NCBI RefSeq assembly: GCF_020010905.1
Contig: NZ_JAGJBY010000001.1
Location: 3,988,001-4,052,000, forward strand
Origin: Streptomyces acidiscabies
Lineage (GTDB): Bacteria > Actinomycetota > Actinomycetes > Streptomycetales > Streptomycetaceae
DNA: 64,000 nt
Direction of reading: 5' to 3'
The notes beneath the pieces are model-generated. The model did not search any database and was not told the DNA's origin. It was given only the letters and a program-made list of their open reading frames with translations. A program made the position numbers and the translations under genes. Below are positions 50,939 through 59,987 of this stretch, in pieces (positions within the stretch are counted from its first letter, which is position 1; each line of letters opens with the position of its first letter).

Positions 50939-52899
50939 ACCACCACCCCCGTCCACTCGCTGTCGTCCTGCGCCGGGCGGACCTCCTGCGGGACCCGGGA
51001 CAGGGGCGGGAGGGCGAGGACGGCGCGGGCTATCGCGTCGGAGTCGCCCAGGGTGACCGAGTCGACGCCCGGGCGGATGCCGGCGGCCGTGACCCAGTGA
51101 ACGGCCTCCGTGGGGACGCCGAAGGCGAAGCGGCGCGGGTGGGGGCGGCCCTGGCTGTCGAGGAGGTGGTAGGGGCGTTCGCCGACGGCGAGGCCGCCGG
51201 TCTCGTACATCGTCCCGCAACTGCCGTCGATCCGGTACGGACCCGCCTGCTCGGTCGCCAACAGGTGCCGCAGCAGCGGGTCTTCGGCGCGGCGGACGTC
51301 GGGTTCGGGGAGCCGCGCCTCGATCAACGCGCGGGCCCGGACCGGCGCTCCGGGTACGACAGTCGAGTGCGCGACGAACGACGGGTCGGCGGTGTCGAAG
51401 CGGATCTGCGTGCCGGGGCCGGTGAGGACCAGGAGCCCGGCGTCGAGGAGCGCGATCATCTCCTCGATGCGGGAGGCGGGCGGCCCGATGGACAGGAACG
51501 CGTTGAGCGGCGTGTACCAGCCCTCGACGTCGTCGCGGTAGGAGTTCCCGTCGATGCCGCCGTGGTCGACGGCGAGCCGGATCTCGTTGCGCAGGTCGCG
51601 CAGCACGTCGAGCGCGGCCTTGAGGGGCCCGTCGACGTTCCCGGCTTCCGCCTCGCGGACGTCGCGCTCCAAGTAGCCCCGCAGCCACGCCTGGAACTCC
51701 TCGCGGCTCGCGAACTCCCGCCCCGCGAGAGGGGAGATGAGCCGCTCCCAGTCCCAGACGGCCTCGATCCCGTACCGCTCCAGCAGGTCCGCCGCGTCCG
51801 CCCCGGGCCCCAGCGCGAGGAACTCCCCGGCGAACGCGGCGACTTGGCCGCCCCGGGCGGCGAGCAGCGTCGTGTAGTACACGTTCTCCACCTCCCACCG
51901 GATCACCGGCCAGAGGTCGTCGCCGAAGTAGGGCCGCGTCTCGTCGGCGCGCAACCGCTCGACGTACTCGGCGGTCAGCAGCCGGGGGAAGTAACGCCCG
52001 TGCGCACCCTTCTGGTTGGCGCCGCGCGCGTGGTACGGCACACCGCGCCGCGAACTCGCGTACATCACCGGCTCCTGCCCGCTGGGCCGGTACACGAGCC
52101 CGCCCTCGGGGGCCCGTTCGAAGACGCCGCCCCGGCCGAGCGTGAGCAGCGCCATGTAGTCGAAGAAGTTCAGCCCGAGCCCGCGCAGCAGCACCGGCTC
52201 ACCGGGACGGATCCCGCTGAGGTCGGCGTCGGCCGGGTTGGTGGGTGTGAGGTAGGCGAGGTAGTGGATGCGGGCCAGCGCGGCGGTGCGCTCCTGGCGG
52301 GGCGTCAGCCGGGCGGGGATGTGGCCCTGTGCGAGGACGACCGAGTCGAGGTCGTTGAGGCGGGTGCCGTCGGCGAGCCGTACGCCCTGCCGGCCGCCGC
52401 GCGCGCCGTGCACGTCGGACATCGCGACCGCCTGCGAGCGGTGCACCCGCACCTCGACGTGCTCGGGGGCGCGGGCCAGGATCTGCCGGAAGCAGTCGTT
52501 CAGGTAGTGGCCGTAGAACGCGCGGCTCGGGTACGAGTCCGGCTCCAGGCGGCGCGCCTCCGCGAGGGTCTCCTCGTCGTACAGATGGCCCTCCACGCCG
52601 AGCAGCGCGAGCTGGCGCGCCCAGTCGTACAGGGACGGGCCCGGCTCGATCGGGCCGTCGATGCGGACGCTGTCGTCGGTGAACACGGTCACCTGCGAGG
52701 CGACGGTGTTCATCAGCAGGTGCCGGGACTGCTCCGGGCGCCAGACGCGGCCCGCGCCCGGGGTGTTCGGGTCGACGAGGTGGACGACCACGGAGGCGTC
52801 CGAGGGGGCGAGCCGTTCATTGGCGCACAGCCGCTCCAGCACCGACAGGCCCCTCGGGCCCGCGCCGACGACACAGATTTCTTTACTCTTTCTGCTCAT
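50935..52899 (-). CDS. CreE/FzmM-like flavin N-oxygenase (candidate aspartate to nitrosuccinate)
   Basis: The 654-residue flavoprotein starts with CVVGAGPRGLSVLERLCANE (FAD site, GxGxxG at 10-15), continues with GRVWRPEQSRHLLMNTVASQ, and has a second nucleotide region near PVLLRGLGLNFFDY. This is the NAD_binding_9 FAD/NAD(P)-binding fold used by CreE, which oxidises the amine of L-Asp in steps to nitrosuccinate. Its stop overlaps the lyase start (GTGA), so the two should be made in equal amounts. The start ATG is preceded by GGAGATT. It is transcribed divergently from the MDR reductase. Function is inferred from fold, length and partner. Confidence 0.75.
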   Translation of the reverse strand: MSRKSKEICVVGAGPRGLSVLERLCANERLAPSDASVVVHLVDPNTPGAGRVWRPEQSRHLLMNTVASQVTVFTDDSVRIDGPIEPGPSLYDWARQLALLGVEGHLYDEETLAEARRLEPDSYPSRAFYGHYLNDCFRQILARAPEHVEVRVHRSQAVAMSDVHGARGGRQGVRLADGTRLNDLDSVVLAQGHIPARLTPRQERTAALARIHYLAYLTPTNPADADLSGIRPGEPVLLRGLGLNFFDYMALLTLGRGGVFERAPEGGLVYRPSGQEPVMYASSRRGVPYHARGANQKGAHGRYFPRLLTAEYVERLRADETRPYFGDDLWPVIRWEVENVYYTTLLAARGGQVAAFAGEFLALGPGADAADLLERYGIEAVWDWERLISPLAGREFASREEFQAWLRGYLERDVREAEAGNVDGPLKAALDVLRDLRNEIRLAVDHGGIDGNSYRDDVEGWYTPLNAFLSIGPPASRIEEMIALLDAGLLVLTGPGTQIRFDTADPSFVAHSTVVPGAPVRARALIEARLPEPDVRRAEDPLLRHLLATEQAGPYRIDGSCGTMYETGGLAVGERPYHLLDSQGRPHPRRFAFGVPTEAVHWVTAAGIRPGVDSVTLGDSDAIARAVLALPPLSRVPQEVRPAQDDSEWTGVVV

Positions 52900-52971
52900 C
52901 CGGAATCTCCTCGGTGCGCTTTCTCTCGCTGAATGGTGCAGGGTGCAAGAAATGCGGGTTAGGGTGGGAAT

Positions 52972-52981
52972 GTGAATTCAC
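52972..52981. promoter_or_regulatory. Palindrome in the CreE/MDR divergent promoter region
   Basis: GTGAATTCAC is a perfect 10-base palindrome 73 bases upstream of the CreE-like gene and 131 bases before the MDR gene, inside an unusually AT-rich stretch (52900-53060). It could bind a regulator of both units. Confidence 0.35.
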
Positions 52982-53111
52982 CCGGCAGCTTCGAGGCGTG
53001 CCCAGGACGCGTCAACGAGGAATTCGACGATAAATCAGGTGCTCACCAGGACCTGACGAATTCGGGAGTGTCCCGTGTCCCTTTCCGGGCCCCGGCGACA
53101 GTCTGGACTCC

Positions 53112-54074
53112 ATGCGTGCCGCCTACATCACCGAACTCGGGCCGTCCCACGAGATCCGCCACGGCGAACTGCCCGAGCCGACCCCCGGACCGACCGACGT
53201 GCTGGTCGAGGTCGAGTGCACCACCGTCAACCCGGTCGACACCCTCGTCCGCTCCGGCCGCTTCCGCACCCCTGTCCCGCTGCCCCTGATCGTCAGCCGC
53301 GACCTTGTCGGTACGGTCGTGCGCTCCGGTTCCGGCTTCGCGGCCGGTGATCGGGTGTGGACCAACAGCCTTGGCCACGGCGGCCGTCAGGGTGCCGCCG
53401 CCGAACGCGCCGTCGTCCCCGCCGACCGCCTCTACCGCCTGCCGCCCGGCGTCGACCCCGAGCAGGCGGTCACCGTGTTCCACCCCGGCGGTACGGCGTA
53501 CCTGGCGCTGTTCACCCATGCGCGGGTGCGGCCGGGCGAGACGGTGTTCGTGGCGGGGGCCGCCGGGAACGTCGGAAGTGCCGTCGTGACCCTGGCCGTT
53601 GAGGCGGGCGCGCGGGTGGTGGCCACCGCGTCCGGCCAAGACGCCGACTACGTACGGGAGTTGGGCGCCGACGTCGTACTCGACTACCGGGAACCGGAGT
53701 TGGAGCCCTTGCGGGGCACGGTCGATGTCCACATCGACACCTTCGGCACCAACGACCTCGGCCAGGCGGTGGAGTTGATCGCGCCCCGTGGGCGGATCGT
53801 GCTGCTCGCCGGGGTGGCCGCGCGGCCCGTGCTGCCGGTCGGGCCGTTCTACCAGAAGGACGCCTCGATCCTAGGGTTCGTCATCTCGCACGCGACGACC
53901 GACCAGCTCGCCGAGGCGGCGGTCACCGTCAACAGGCTCACGGCGTCGGGCCGTCTGCGGTCCCGGCGTACCGAGCGGGTGCCTCTGAGCGCGATGGCCG
54001 ACGCCCATCTGCGCATGGAGAAGGGCGAGTTGCACGGCAGGCGGCTCGTCGTCCGGCCCGACCTTTCCGTGTAA
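53112..54074 (+). CDS. MDR-family quinone/enoyl reductase
   Basis: The 320-residue NADPH oxidoreductase has TVNPVDTLVRSGRF, the GroES-like fold and Rossmann loop VAGAAGNVGSAVVTLAVEAGARV (about 150-172). No zinc ligands are seen. The Shine-Dalgarno is weak (GACAGTCTGGACTCC before ATG). It starts a three-gene plus-strand set with an FAD hydroxylase and an SRPBCC protein. It could reduce a quinone or enone intermediate; it is not the same gene as the MDR enzyme at 29117. Confidence 0.87.
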   Translation: MRAAYITELGPSHEIRHGELPEPTPGPTDVLVEVECTTVNPVDTLVRSGRFRTPVPLPLIVSRDLVGTVVRSGSGFAAGDRVWTNSLGHGGRQGAAAERAVVPADRLYRLPPGVDPEQAVTVFHPGGTAYLALFTHARVRPGETVFVAGAAGNVGSAVVTLAVEAGARVVATASGQDADYVRELGADVVLDYREPELEPLRGTVDVHIDTFGTNDLGQAVELIAPRGRIVLLAGVAARPVLPVGPFYQKDASILGFVISHATTDQLAEAAVTVNRLTASGRLRSRRTERVPLSAMADAHLRMEKGELHGRRLVVRPDLSV

Positions 54075-54099
54075 GTCGTCCATCGTGAGGAGACACGCA

Positions 54100-55290
54100 G
54101 TGGTACACCTTGTCGTGGTCGGCGGCGGGATCGGCGGGCTCGCCTCCGCGCTGGCCTTCGCCCGGCACGGCCATCGAGTCACCGTCCTGGAGCGGCGCGA
54201 GGAGTTCACCGAACTCGGCGCCGGCATCCAGCTCGCCCCCAACGCCTACCACGCCCTCGACCGCATCGGCGTCGGCGCCGAGGTGCGGGCGCGGTCCGTG
54301 TTCGTCGACGAGCTGCGGCTCTACGACGGCACGACCGACGAACTCATCAACTCCATGCCGCTGACCGGGGGTTACCGGCGCCGCTTCGGGAACCCGTACG
54401 CCGTCGTGCACCGGACCGACCTGTACCGGCCGCTGCTCGAAGCGTGCCGGGAGCGGCCCGGCGTGCAGCTCGTCACGGGCGCGCCGGTGACCGGGTACGG
54501 GCAGGACGCCGACGGCGCGTGGGCGGTGCTCGGCGACGGCTCCCGCGTCGCCGGGGACGCCGTGATCGGCGCCGACGGCATCCGGTCCGCCGTACGCGGG
54601 CAGCTCCTCGGCGACGGGGAGCCGCGCGTGTCCGGGCACACCATCTACCGGTCCGTCATTCCCATGGCGGGCGTGCCCGAGGAGCTGCGCGCCAACGCCG
54701 TGTGCCTGTGGGCGGGGCCGCAGTGGCACTTCGTGCACTATCCCATCAGCGAGGGGCGGGAGTTGAACCTCGCGGCGACCCGCGACGACGGCGCCGTCAC
54801 GGCCGTCGCCGGGGAGGCCGTCGAACGCGGCGTCGTGCTCGGGGAGTTCTCCGAACTCGGGGAGATCGCGGGGCGGTTGCTGCGGCTCGGGGACGGGTGG
54901 CGGCGCTGGGTGCTGTGCGACCGGGACCCCGTCGACACGTGGGTCGACGGGCGGGTCGCGCTCCTCGGCGACGCCGCGCACCCCATGCTCCAGTACGCCG
55001 CGCAGGGCGCCTGCCAGACCCTCGAAGACGCCGTGCTGCTCGGCGAGTTGCTCGGCCCGCAGATCGCTGCCGCCGCGCTGCCGGCCCGGCTCGGCGCGTA
55101 CGCCGCACTGCGCCGGAGCCGCGCCGCGCGTGCGCAGTTGATCGCGCGCGAGATGGGGCGGCAGGTCTATCACCCCGCCGGGGTCGCGGCGAAGGCGCGG
55201 AACTCGGAGTTGTCCGCATTGAGCGCCGACGAACTCCACGGAAAAGTCGAATGGCTGCACGGGGACCGGGAATTCCAGCGGACCGCGTGA
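54100..55290 (+). CDS. FAD-dependent hydroxylase (3-hydroxybenzoate 6-hydroxylase/salicylate-type)
   Basis: The 396-residue flavoprotein shows HLVVVGGGIGGLASALAFARHGH (FAD motif), DAVIGADGIRSAVRGQLLG (DG motif) and VALLGDAAHPMLQYAAQGACQTLEDA (GD motif). It lacks a C-terminal domain, as in single-component hydroxybenzoate hydroxylases. The GTG at 54100 after GAGGAGA is the better start; GTG 54085 is an alternative. The likely substrate is a hydroxy- or amino-benzoate-like ring. It follows the MDR gene by 25 bases. Confidence 0.9.
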   Translation: MVHLVVVGGGIGGLASALAFARHGHRVTVLERREEFTELGAGIQLAPNAYHALDRIGVGAEVRARSVFVDELRLYDGTTDELINSMPLTGGYRRRFGNPYAVVHRTDLYRPLLEACRERPGVQLVTGAPVTGYGQDADGAWAVLGDGSRVAGDAVIGADGIRSAVRGQLLGDGEPRVSGHTIYRSVIPMAGVPEELRANAVCLWAGPQWHFVHYPISEGRELNLAATRDDGAVTAVAGEAVERGVVLGEFSELGEIAGRLLRLGDGWRRWVLCDRDPVDTWVDGRVALLGDAAHPMLQYAAQGACQTLEDAVLLGELLGPQIAAAALPARLGAYAALRRSRAARAQLIAREMGRQVYHPAGVAAKARNSELSALSADELHGKVEWLHGDREFQRTA

Positions 55291-55319
55291 ATATCGCTTC
55301 GCACAAGACGGGAAAAGAA

Positions 55320-55865
55320 ATGGCAACTGATTACGAGCGCCCGGGAGTGACCACATTCCAGGTGCGCGCCGAGATTTTCGTCGCCGCTCCTGCGGACAAG
55401 GTGTACGAGGTCGTCAGCGACCTCGGGCGCAGCGGGGAGTGGAGCCCCGAGTGCCAGGGCGGCACCTGGATCCAGGGCGAACCCTCCACCGTGGGCGCGG
55501 TCTTCGAGGGCAAGAACCTGCGCGGGGCCGAGGCGGTGCCGTGGGCGCCGGTCATCCGGGGCGAGTGGTCGACGCTCTCCGAGGTCGTCGAGGCGGTCCC
55601 CGGCTCGGTGTTCCGCTGGATCATCCTCACGAGTGCCGGGGAACGGCAGGAGAGCACCTGGTCCTTCGAGATCTCACCCGCCGACGGGGGTGTCGTCCTC
55701 GTCCATCACTACCGGCTGGGGCGGCTCACCGAGGGCCTCTCGAAGATCTTCGCGTCCCTCGACGAGGCCGGCCGGGAGCGGTTCGTGAAGGAGTGGAACG
55801 CGAAGCTGGCGGTGGATGTGGAGCGGACGGTGGCGGGGATCAAGAGGGTGATCGAAGGGGTGTGA
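55320..55865 (+). CDS. SRPBCC/START-like polyketide-cyclase-type protein
   Basis: The 181-residue protein is a START-fold lipocalin-like domain: RAEIFVAAPADKVYEVVSDLGRSGEWSPE is the classic N-terminal segment, and KEWNAKLAVDVERTVAGIKRVIEG is the C-terminal helix. ATG 55320 is chosen; a GTG at 55287 that overlaps the hydroxylase stop (GTGA) would add 11 residues. Such proteins bind hydrophobic ligands, sometimes as aromatases or cyclases. Catalysis cannot be shown. A strong terminator follows at 55909, which marks a likely cluster boundary. Confidence 0.84.
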   Translation: MATDYERPGVTTFQVRAEIFVAAPADKVYEVVSDLGRSGEWSPECQGGTWIQGEPSTVGAVFEGKNLRGAEAVPWAPVIRGEWSTLSEVVEAVPGSVFRWIILTSAGERQESTWSFEISPADGGVVLVHHYRLGRLTEGLSKIFASLDEAGRERFVKEWNAKLAVDVERTVAGIKRVIEGV

Positions 55866-55908
55866 CGGCGAGGGTGTGAGGGCGGGGTGTGAGGGTTCCG
55901 CCAGCGTG

Positions 55909-55952
55909 ACGGCCCGGCCGACCTCCTCCCGGAGGCGGCCGGGCCGGTTTGT
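55909..55952. terminator. Strong terminator closing the putative cluster
   Basis: GGCCCGGCCG (55911-55920) and CGGCCGGGCC (55936-55945) form a perfect 10-base stem with an inner CTCC/GGAG extension, followed by GGTTTGTT. It lies between convergent SRPBCC and oxidoreductase genes. Confidence 0.75.
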
Positions 55953-55953
55953 T

Positions 55954-56964
55954 CTAGAGCTGCACGGGTACGGCCTTGGCCCCCGACTCGAACAGCGCCT
56001 CCACGGCCCGCGCCTGCCCCACCGCGTCCGCACGGCCGTACGGAGCGGGCCGCCCCTCCGCGATCGCGCGGGACACGTCGTCGAAGAGGATCCGGGAGAC
56101 GGCGTACGCCTCACCGCAGCGGTACACCCCCTCCGGGTCCACCGGCAGGTACTCGCTCACCGGGTCGGCGTGCGGCGGCGGGCCCTGGCGTTGCAACTCG
56201 ACCTGTCTGACGTCCCGGCAGAACCACGGGTCTTCCAGGACCAGCCGCCCGGTCGTCCCGACCAGCTCCAGCGCGTCGCCCCGGCACACCTCCTGCCCCA
56301 CCTCGAACTGGGCCAGCACATCGCCGGGCAGCCGCAGGGTCGCCGCGAAGTTGTGGTCGAGCCGCCCGCCGCGCCGCACCTCCTCCGCGTACACCCGCTC
56401 CGGTTCCCCGGCGAACATCCTGACAGCGGCCAGCGTGAACGACCCCAGATCCAGCATCCCCCCGCCCCCACGCTCCGGGAACCGCCGGAAGTAGTCGTCG
56501 GGCAGGTTCGCGGTGCAGGCGGCGTAGATGTACCGCAGCTCCCCGATCACCCCGTCGTCGACGAGCCTCTTGGCCAGCACATGCTGCGGATGGTGCCGCG
56601 AGAACACCCCCTCCACACACACCCGCCCGGCCTCCTCGGCCGCGTCGAACACCCGCTGCGTATCGGCCACCGACAACGCGAGCGGCTTCTCGACGACCAC
56701 ATGCTTCCCGGCCCGCAACGCCCTGACCGCCCACTCGGCATGATCGACGGGGTCGAGCGCGACGAACACGGCCTCCACGTCGTCGTCCGCGAGCAGCTCC
56801 TCGCGGCTGCGATGAGCCCTGGCGATCCCCCAGGTCCGCGCATACTCCTCGGCGTCATCCGCGGCCACGGCCACGAACTCCGCCGTCCGCGAGAACCCCT
56901 TCGCCTTCATGGCCACATCGGCATACCCCCCGGTGACCAGCAGCCCCCAACGCACCTTCCGCAT
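55954..56964 (-). CDS. Gfo/Idh/MocA family oxidoreductase
   Basis: The 336-residue NAD(P)-dependent enzyme has VRWGLLVTGGYADVAMKAK (Rossmann start), VEAVFVALDPVDHAEWAVRALRAGKHVVVEKPLALS with the conserved EKP, and a C-terminal beta-sheet domain with GGGGMLDLGSFTLAAVRMF. It probably oxidises or reduces a sugar or cyclitol derivative. ATG 56964 is chosen (GGAAGGGACG upstream); GTG 56970 is possible. It is a single gene between terminators and the aldehyde dehydrogenase gene. Confidence 0.88.
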   Translation of the reverse strand: MRKVRWGLLVTGGYADVAMKAKGFSRTAEFVAVAADDAEEYARTWGIARAHRSREELLADDDVEAVFVALDPVDHAEWAVRALRAGKHVVVEKPLALSVADTQRVFDAAEEAGRVCVEGVFSRHHPQHVLAKRLVDDGVIGELRYIYAACTANLPDDYFRRFPERGGGGMLDLGSFTLAAVRMFAGEPERVYAEEVRRGGRLDHNFAATLRLPGDVLAQFEVGQEVCRGDALELVGTTGRLVLEDPWFCRDVRQVELQRQGPPPHADPVSEYLPVDPEGVYRCGEAYAVSRILFDDVSRAIAEGRPAPYGRADAVGQARAVEALFESGAKAVPVQL

Positions 56965-57116
56965 ACCCACCGTCCCTTCCGGGCCGGGCGGCCCTCACCC
57001 TCCACCCTGTGCGGGCGGCGGGCGAGGGCGGAAGCGGGTCCTTCACACTCCGTCAGGTAAGGCGCACGGTCCCGGATGGCGGATCCGGCGTCCCCGGGCG
57101 CCTTCCTTGAGGCCGG

Positions 57117-58640
57117 TCAGAAATACCCCAGCTTCTTCGGCGAGTAGCTGACCAGGAGGTTTTTGGTCTGTTGATAGTGCTCCAGCATCATCTTGTGTGT
57201 CTCCCGGCCGATCCCCGACTGCTTGTACCCGCCGAACGCCGCGTGCGCGGGGTACGCGTGGTAGCAGTTGGTCCACACCCGGCCCGCCTGGATCGCGCGG
57301 CCCGCGCGGTACGCCGTGTTGACGTCGCGGGTCCAGACGCCCGCGCCGAGGCCGTACGGCGTGTCGTTGGCGATCTTGATGGCGTCGTCGAAGTCGTCGA
57401 ACCCGGCGACGGAGACGACCGGCCCGAAGATCTCCTCCTGGAAGACCCGCATCCGGTTGTCGCCCTCGAAGATGGTCGGGCGGACGTAGTAACCGCCCTT
57501 CAACTCGCCGTCGTACTCGGCACGTTCACCACCCGTGAGGATCTTCGCGCCCTCCTTCTGGCCGATCTCGATGTACGAGAGGATCTTCGCGAGCTGCTCG
57601 CTGGACGCCTGCGCGCCGATCATCGTCTCGGTGTCGAGCGGGTGCCCCGGCTTGATCAGCTCGGTGCGGGCGACGGCCGCGGCGAGGAAGTCGGGGTAGT
57701 TGCCGCGCTGGATGAGCCCCCGGGAGGGGCACGTGCACACCTCGCCCTGGTTCAGCGCGAACATCGTGAACCCTTCGAGGGCCTTGTCGCGCAGGTCGTC
57801 GTCCTTGTCCCAGACGTCGTCGAAGAAGATGTTCGGCGACTTCCCGCCCAGCTCCAGCGTCACCGGCTTCAGGTTCTCCGCCGCGTACTGCATGATCAGC
57901 CGCCCGGTCGCGGTCTCCCCGGTGAACGCGACCTTCGCCACGCGCGGGCTCGACGCGAGCGGCTTGCCCGCCTCCAGGCCGAAGCCGTTGACGATGTTCA
58001 CGACACCCGGCGGCAGCAGGTCCGCTATCAGCGACATCCAGTAGTGGATCGACACGGGCGTCTGCTCGGCCGGCTTGATCACGACCGTGTTGCCCGCCGC
58101 CAGCGCCGGCGCGAGCTTCCACGTCGCCATCAGGATCGGGAAGTTCCACGGGATGATCTGCGCGACCACGCCGAGCGGCTCGTGGAAGTGGTACGCCACG
58201 GTGTCCTCGTCGACCTCGCTGAGCGAACCCTCCTGCGCGCGCACCGCCCCCGCGAAGTACCGGAAGTGGTCGATCGCCAGCGGGATGTCCGCCGCCAGCG
58301 TCTCGCGCACCGGCTTGCCGTTCTCCCAGCTCTCCGCGACCGCCAGCGCCTCCAGGTTCGCCTCCATCCGGTCGGCGATCCTCAGCAGGACGTCCGAACG
58401 CTCCGTCGCCGACCGGCGCCCCCACGCGGGCGCCGCGGCGTGCGCCGCGTCCAGCGCCTTCTCCACGTCCTCCGCCGTGCCCCGCGCAACCTCCGTGAAC
58501 GGCTGCCCGTTCACCGGACTCGGGTTCTCGAAGTACTGCCCCCGCACCGGCGGCACGTACTCCCCGCCGATGAAGTGGTCGTAACGCCCCTGGTAGGAGA
58601 CGAGCGCCCCCTCCGACCCGGGCGCGACGTAACGAGTCAT
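57117..58640 (-). CDS. Acetaldehyde-type aldehyde dehydrogenase (ExaC-like)
   Basis: The 507-residue NAD(P)-dependent enzyme has VAQIIPWNFPILMATWK (159-175), Glu264 in LELGGKSPN and nucleophile Cys302 in NQGEVCTCPSR. The EVCTCPSR context and EHYQQTKNLLVSYSPKKLGYF tail are characteristic of acetaldehyde dehydrogenases of the ExaC/AldA clade used in ethanol breakdown. It follows a GAF-wHTH regulator by 12 bases on the same strand, so regulator and enzyme are likely cotranscribed. Confidence 0.92.
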   Translation of the reverse strand: MTRYVAPGSEGALVSYQGRYDHFIGGEYVPPVRGQYFENPSPVNGQPFTEVARGTAEDVEKALDAAHAAAPAWGRRSATERSDVLLRIADRMEANLEALAVAESWENGKPVRETLAADIPLAIDHFRYFAGAVRAQEGSLSEVDEDTVAYHFHEPLGVVAQIIPWNFPILMATWKLAPALAAGNTVVIKPAEQTPVSIHYWMSLIADLLPPGVVNIVNGFGLEAGKPLASSPRVAKVAFTGETATGRLIMQYAAENLKPVTLELGGKSPNIFFDDVWDKDDDLRDKALEGFTMFALNQGEVCTCPSRGLIQRGNYPDFLAAAVARTELIKPGHPLDTETMIGAQASSEQLAKILSYIEIGQKEGAKILTGGERAEYDGELKGGYYVRPTIFEGDNRMRVFQEEIFGPVVSVAGFDDFDDAIKIANDTPYGLGAGVWTRDVNTAYRAGRAIQAGRVWTNCYHAYPAHAAFGGYKQSGIGRETHKMMLEHYQQTKNLLVSYSPKKLGYF

Positions 58641-58652
58641 CCCATGCCTCCT

Positions 58653-59987
58653 TCACCGGCGCTGCCCGCCATTGGACAGCTCCGACGGACGGTACGCACC
58701 TGGACGTTGCACCCACGTTGCACGACCGCGCCCGTACGAGGCCGCCGCCAACTCCGCCTCCAGCGACGCCAGTCGCGCCCGCACCGGTGCCGTTGGGCGT
58801 ACCGCCGCCAGTGCCCGCCACACCTCCAGGTCGTCCTCGCCCCACGGCGCGTGCGCCCAGTCGGACAGCAGGTCGGGGTCCTGGCCCGCGATCAGCGCCG
58901 CCCTCAGCTCGTCCGCGAGCTGCCGCCTGAGCCGCATCACCGCGGGCGCCCGCGACCCCGGCAGCAGTGGGCCGCCGTACGCCGAGAGCGCCCCCGTCAC
59001 CGCCCCGGCGGCGATCCTGCGCTCCACGACCGCCACGTCCGACTCCACCGGTACGGTCAGCCGGTACGGCCGCGACGCGAGCAGCTCCGGGCCCAGCACC
59101 CCGCGCAGCCGGGCCAGTTCGGCGCGCAGCGTCACCGGCGGCACCGACTCGTCCTCGTACAGCGCGCACAGCAGCTCGTCCCCGGTCAGCCCCTCCGGAT
59201 GGCGGGCCAGCAGCACCACGATCTCGCTGTGCCGCCGGCTCAGCCGCACCCGCCTGCCGCCCACCGTCAGCCGCGCCTCGTCCCGCCCCAGCGCGGCCAG
59301 CTCGGGCGCCTCGACGGCGGGCCGCTCCCGCGCGAGCAGCGCCAGCTGTCCCTCCGCCGCCCGCGCCACCGCCTGCACGAACCCCAGGCTGTGCGGATGC
59401 GCCAGCGCGTCCCCGCCCGTCACGTCGACGGCGCCCAGCACCCGCCCGGTACGCGGGTCGTGCACCGGAGCCGCCGCGCAGGTCCACGGCTGCGCCTGCC
59501 GCGTGAAGTGCTCCGCCGCGAACACCTGCACCGGACGGTCCACCGCGACCGCCGTCCCCGGCGCGTTCGTCCCCACCGCGCTCTCCGCCCACCGCGCGCC
59601 GGGCACGAAGTTCATCCGACCCGCGCGCCGCCGAGTCGCCGCGTGCCCCTCGACCCACAGGAGGCGGCCGTGCGCGTCGCACACCGCGAGCAGATGCGAG
59701 CCGTCCGCCGCGAACGGCGCCATCAACTCCCGCAGCAGCGGCATCACCAGGGCGAGCGGGTGCTCCGCGCGGTAGGTGCCGAGCGCGCCGTCCGTCAGCT
59801 CCACGTCCGCCGTACGGTCCGGCCCCACGCTGGCTCGCGCGGAGCGTCGCCACGAGTCCGCGACGACCCGGCGGACCGGCTGGGCGACCGTCCCGGCGGC
59901 CGTGAACGTCTCGTGCGCCCGCCGCAGCGTACGGACTCGCTCGGCGGGGTCGGCCCCCGGTTCGAGGGCCACCCAGGGATCGGTCAA
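58653..59987 (-). CDS. GAF domain regulator with winged-helix output (AcoR N-terminal-like)
   Basis: The 444-residue protein has an AcoR-like N-terminus (SWRRSARASVGPD, PFAADGSHLLAVCDAHGRLLWVEG) and a GAF region (NFVPGARWAESAVGTNAPGTA, VFAAEHFTRQAQPWTCAAAPVHDP; about 65-230). In place of the sigma-54 AAA+ module there is a winged helix (RLSRRHSEIVVLLARHPEGLTGDELLCALYED). Regulators of this kind control aldehyde or acetoin genes. Its gene lies directly upstream of the aldehyde dehydrogenase gene, the probable target. Confidence 0.85.
   Translation of the reverse strand: MTDPWVALEPGADPAERVRTLRRAHETFTAAGTVAQPVRRVVADSWRRSARASVGPDRTADVELTDGALGTYRAEHPLALVMPLLRELMAPFAADGSHLLAVCDAHGRLLWVEGHAATRRRAGRMNFVPGARWAESAVGTNAPGTAVAVDRPVQVFAAEHFTRQAQPWTCAAAPVHDPRTGRVLGAVDVTGGDALAHPHSLGFVQAVARAAEGQLALLARERPAVEAPELAALGRDEARLTVGGRRVRLSRRHSEIVVLLARHPEGLTGDELLCALYEDESVPPVTLRAELARLRGVLGPELLASRPYRLTVPVESDVAVVERRIAAGAVTGALSAYGGPLLPGSRAPAVMRLRRQLADELRAALIAGQDPDLLSDWAHAPWGEDDLEVWRALAAVRPTAPVRARLASLEAELAAASYGRGRATWVQRPGAYRPSELSNGGQRR

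Noticed and set aside
53000..53289. Short plus-strand open frame before the MDR gene (GTG at 52972)
   Set aside because: It runs through the MDR gene in a wrong frame and lacks a ribosome-binding site; only the promoter region is real.
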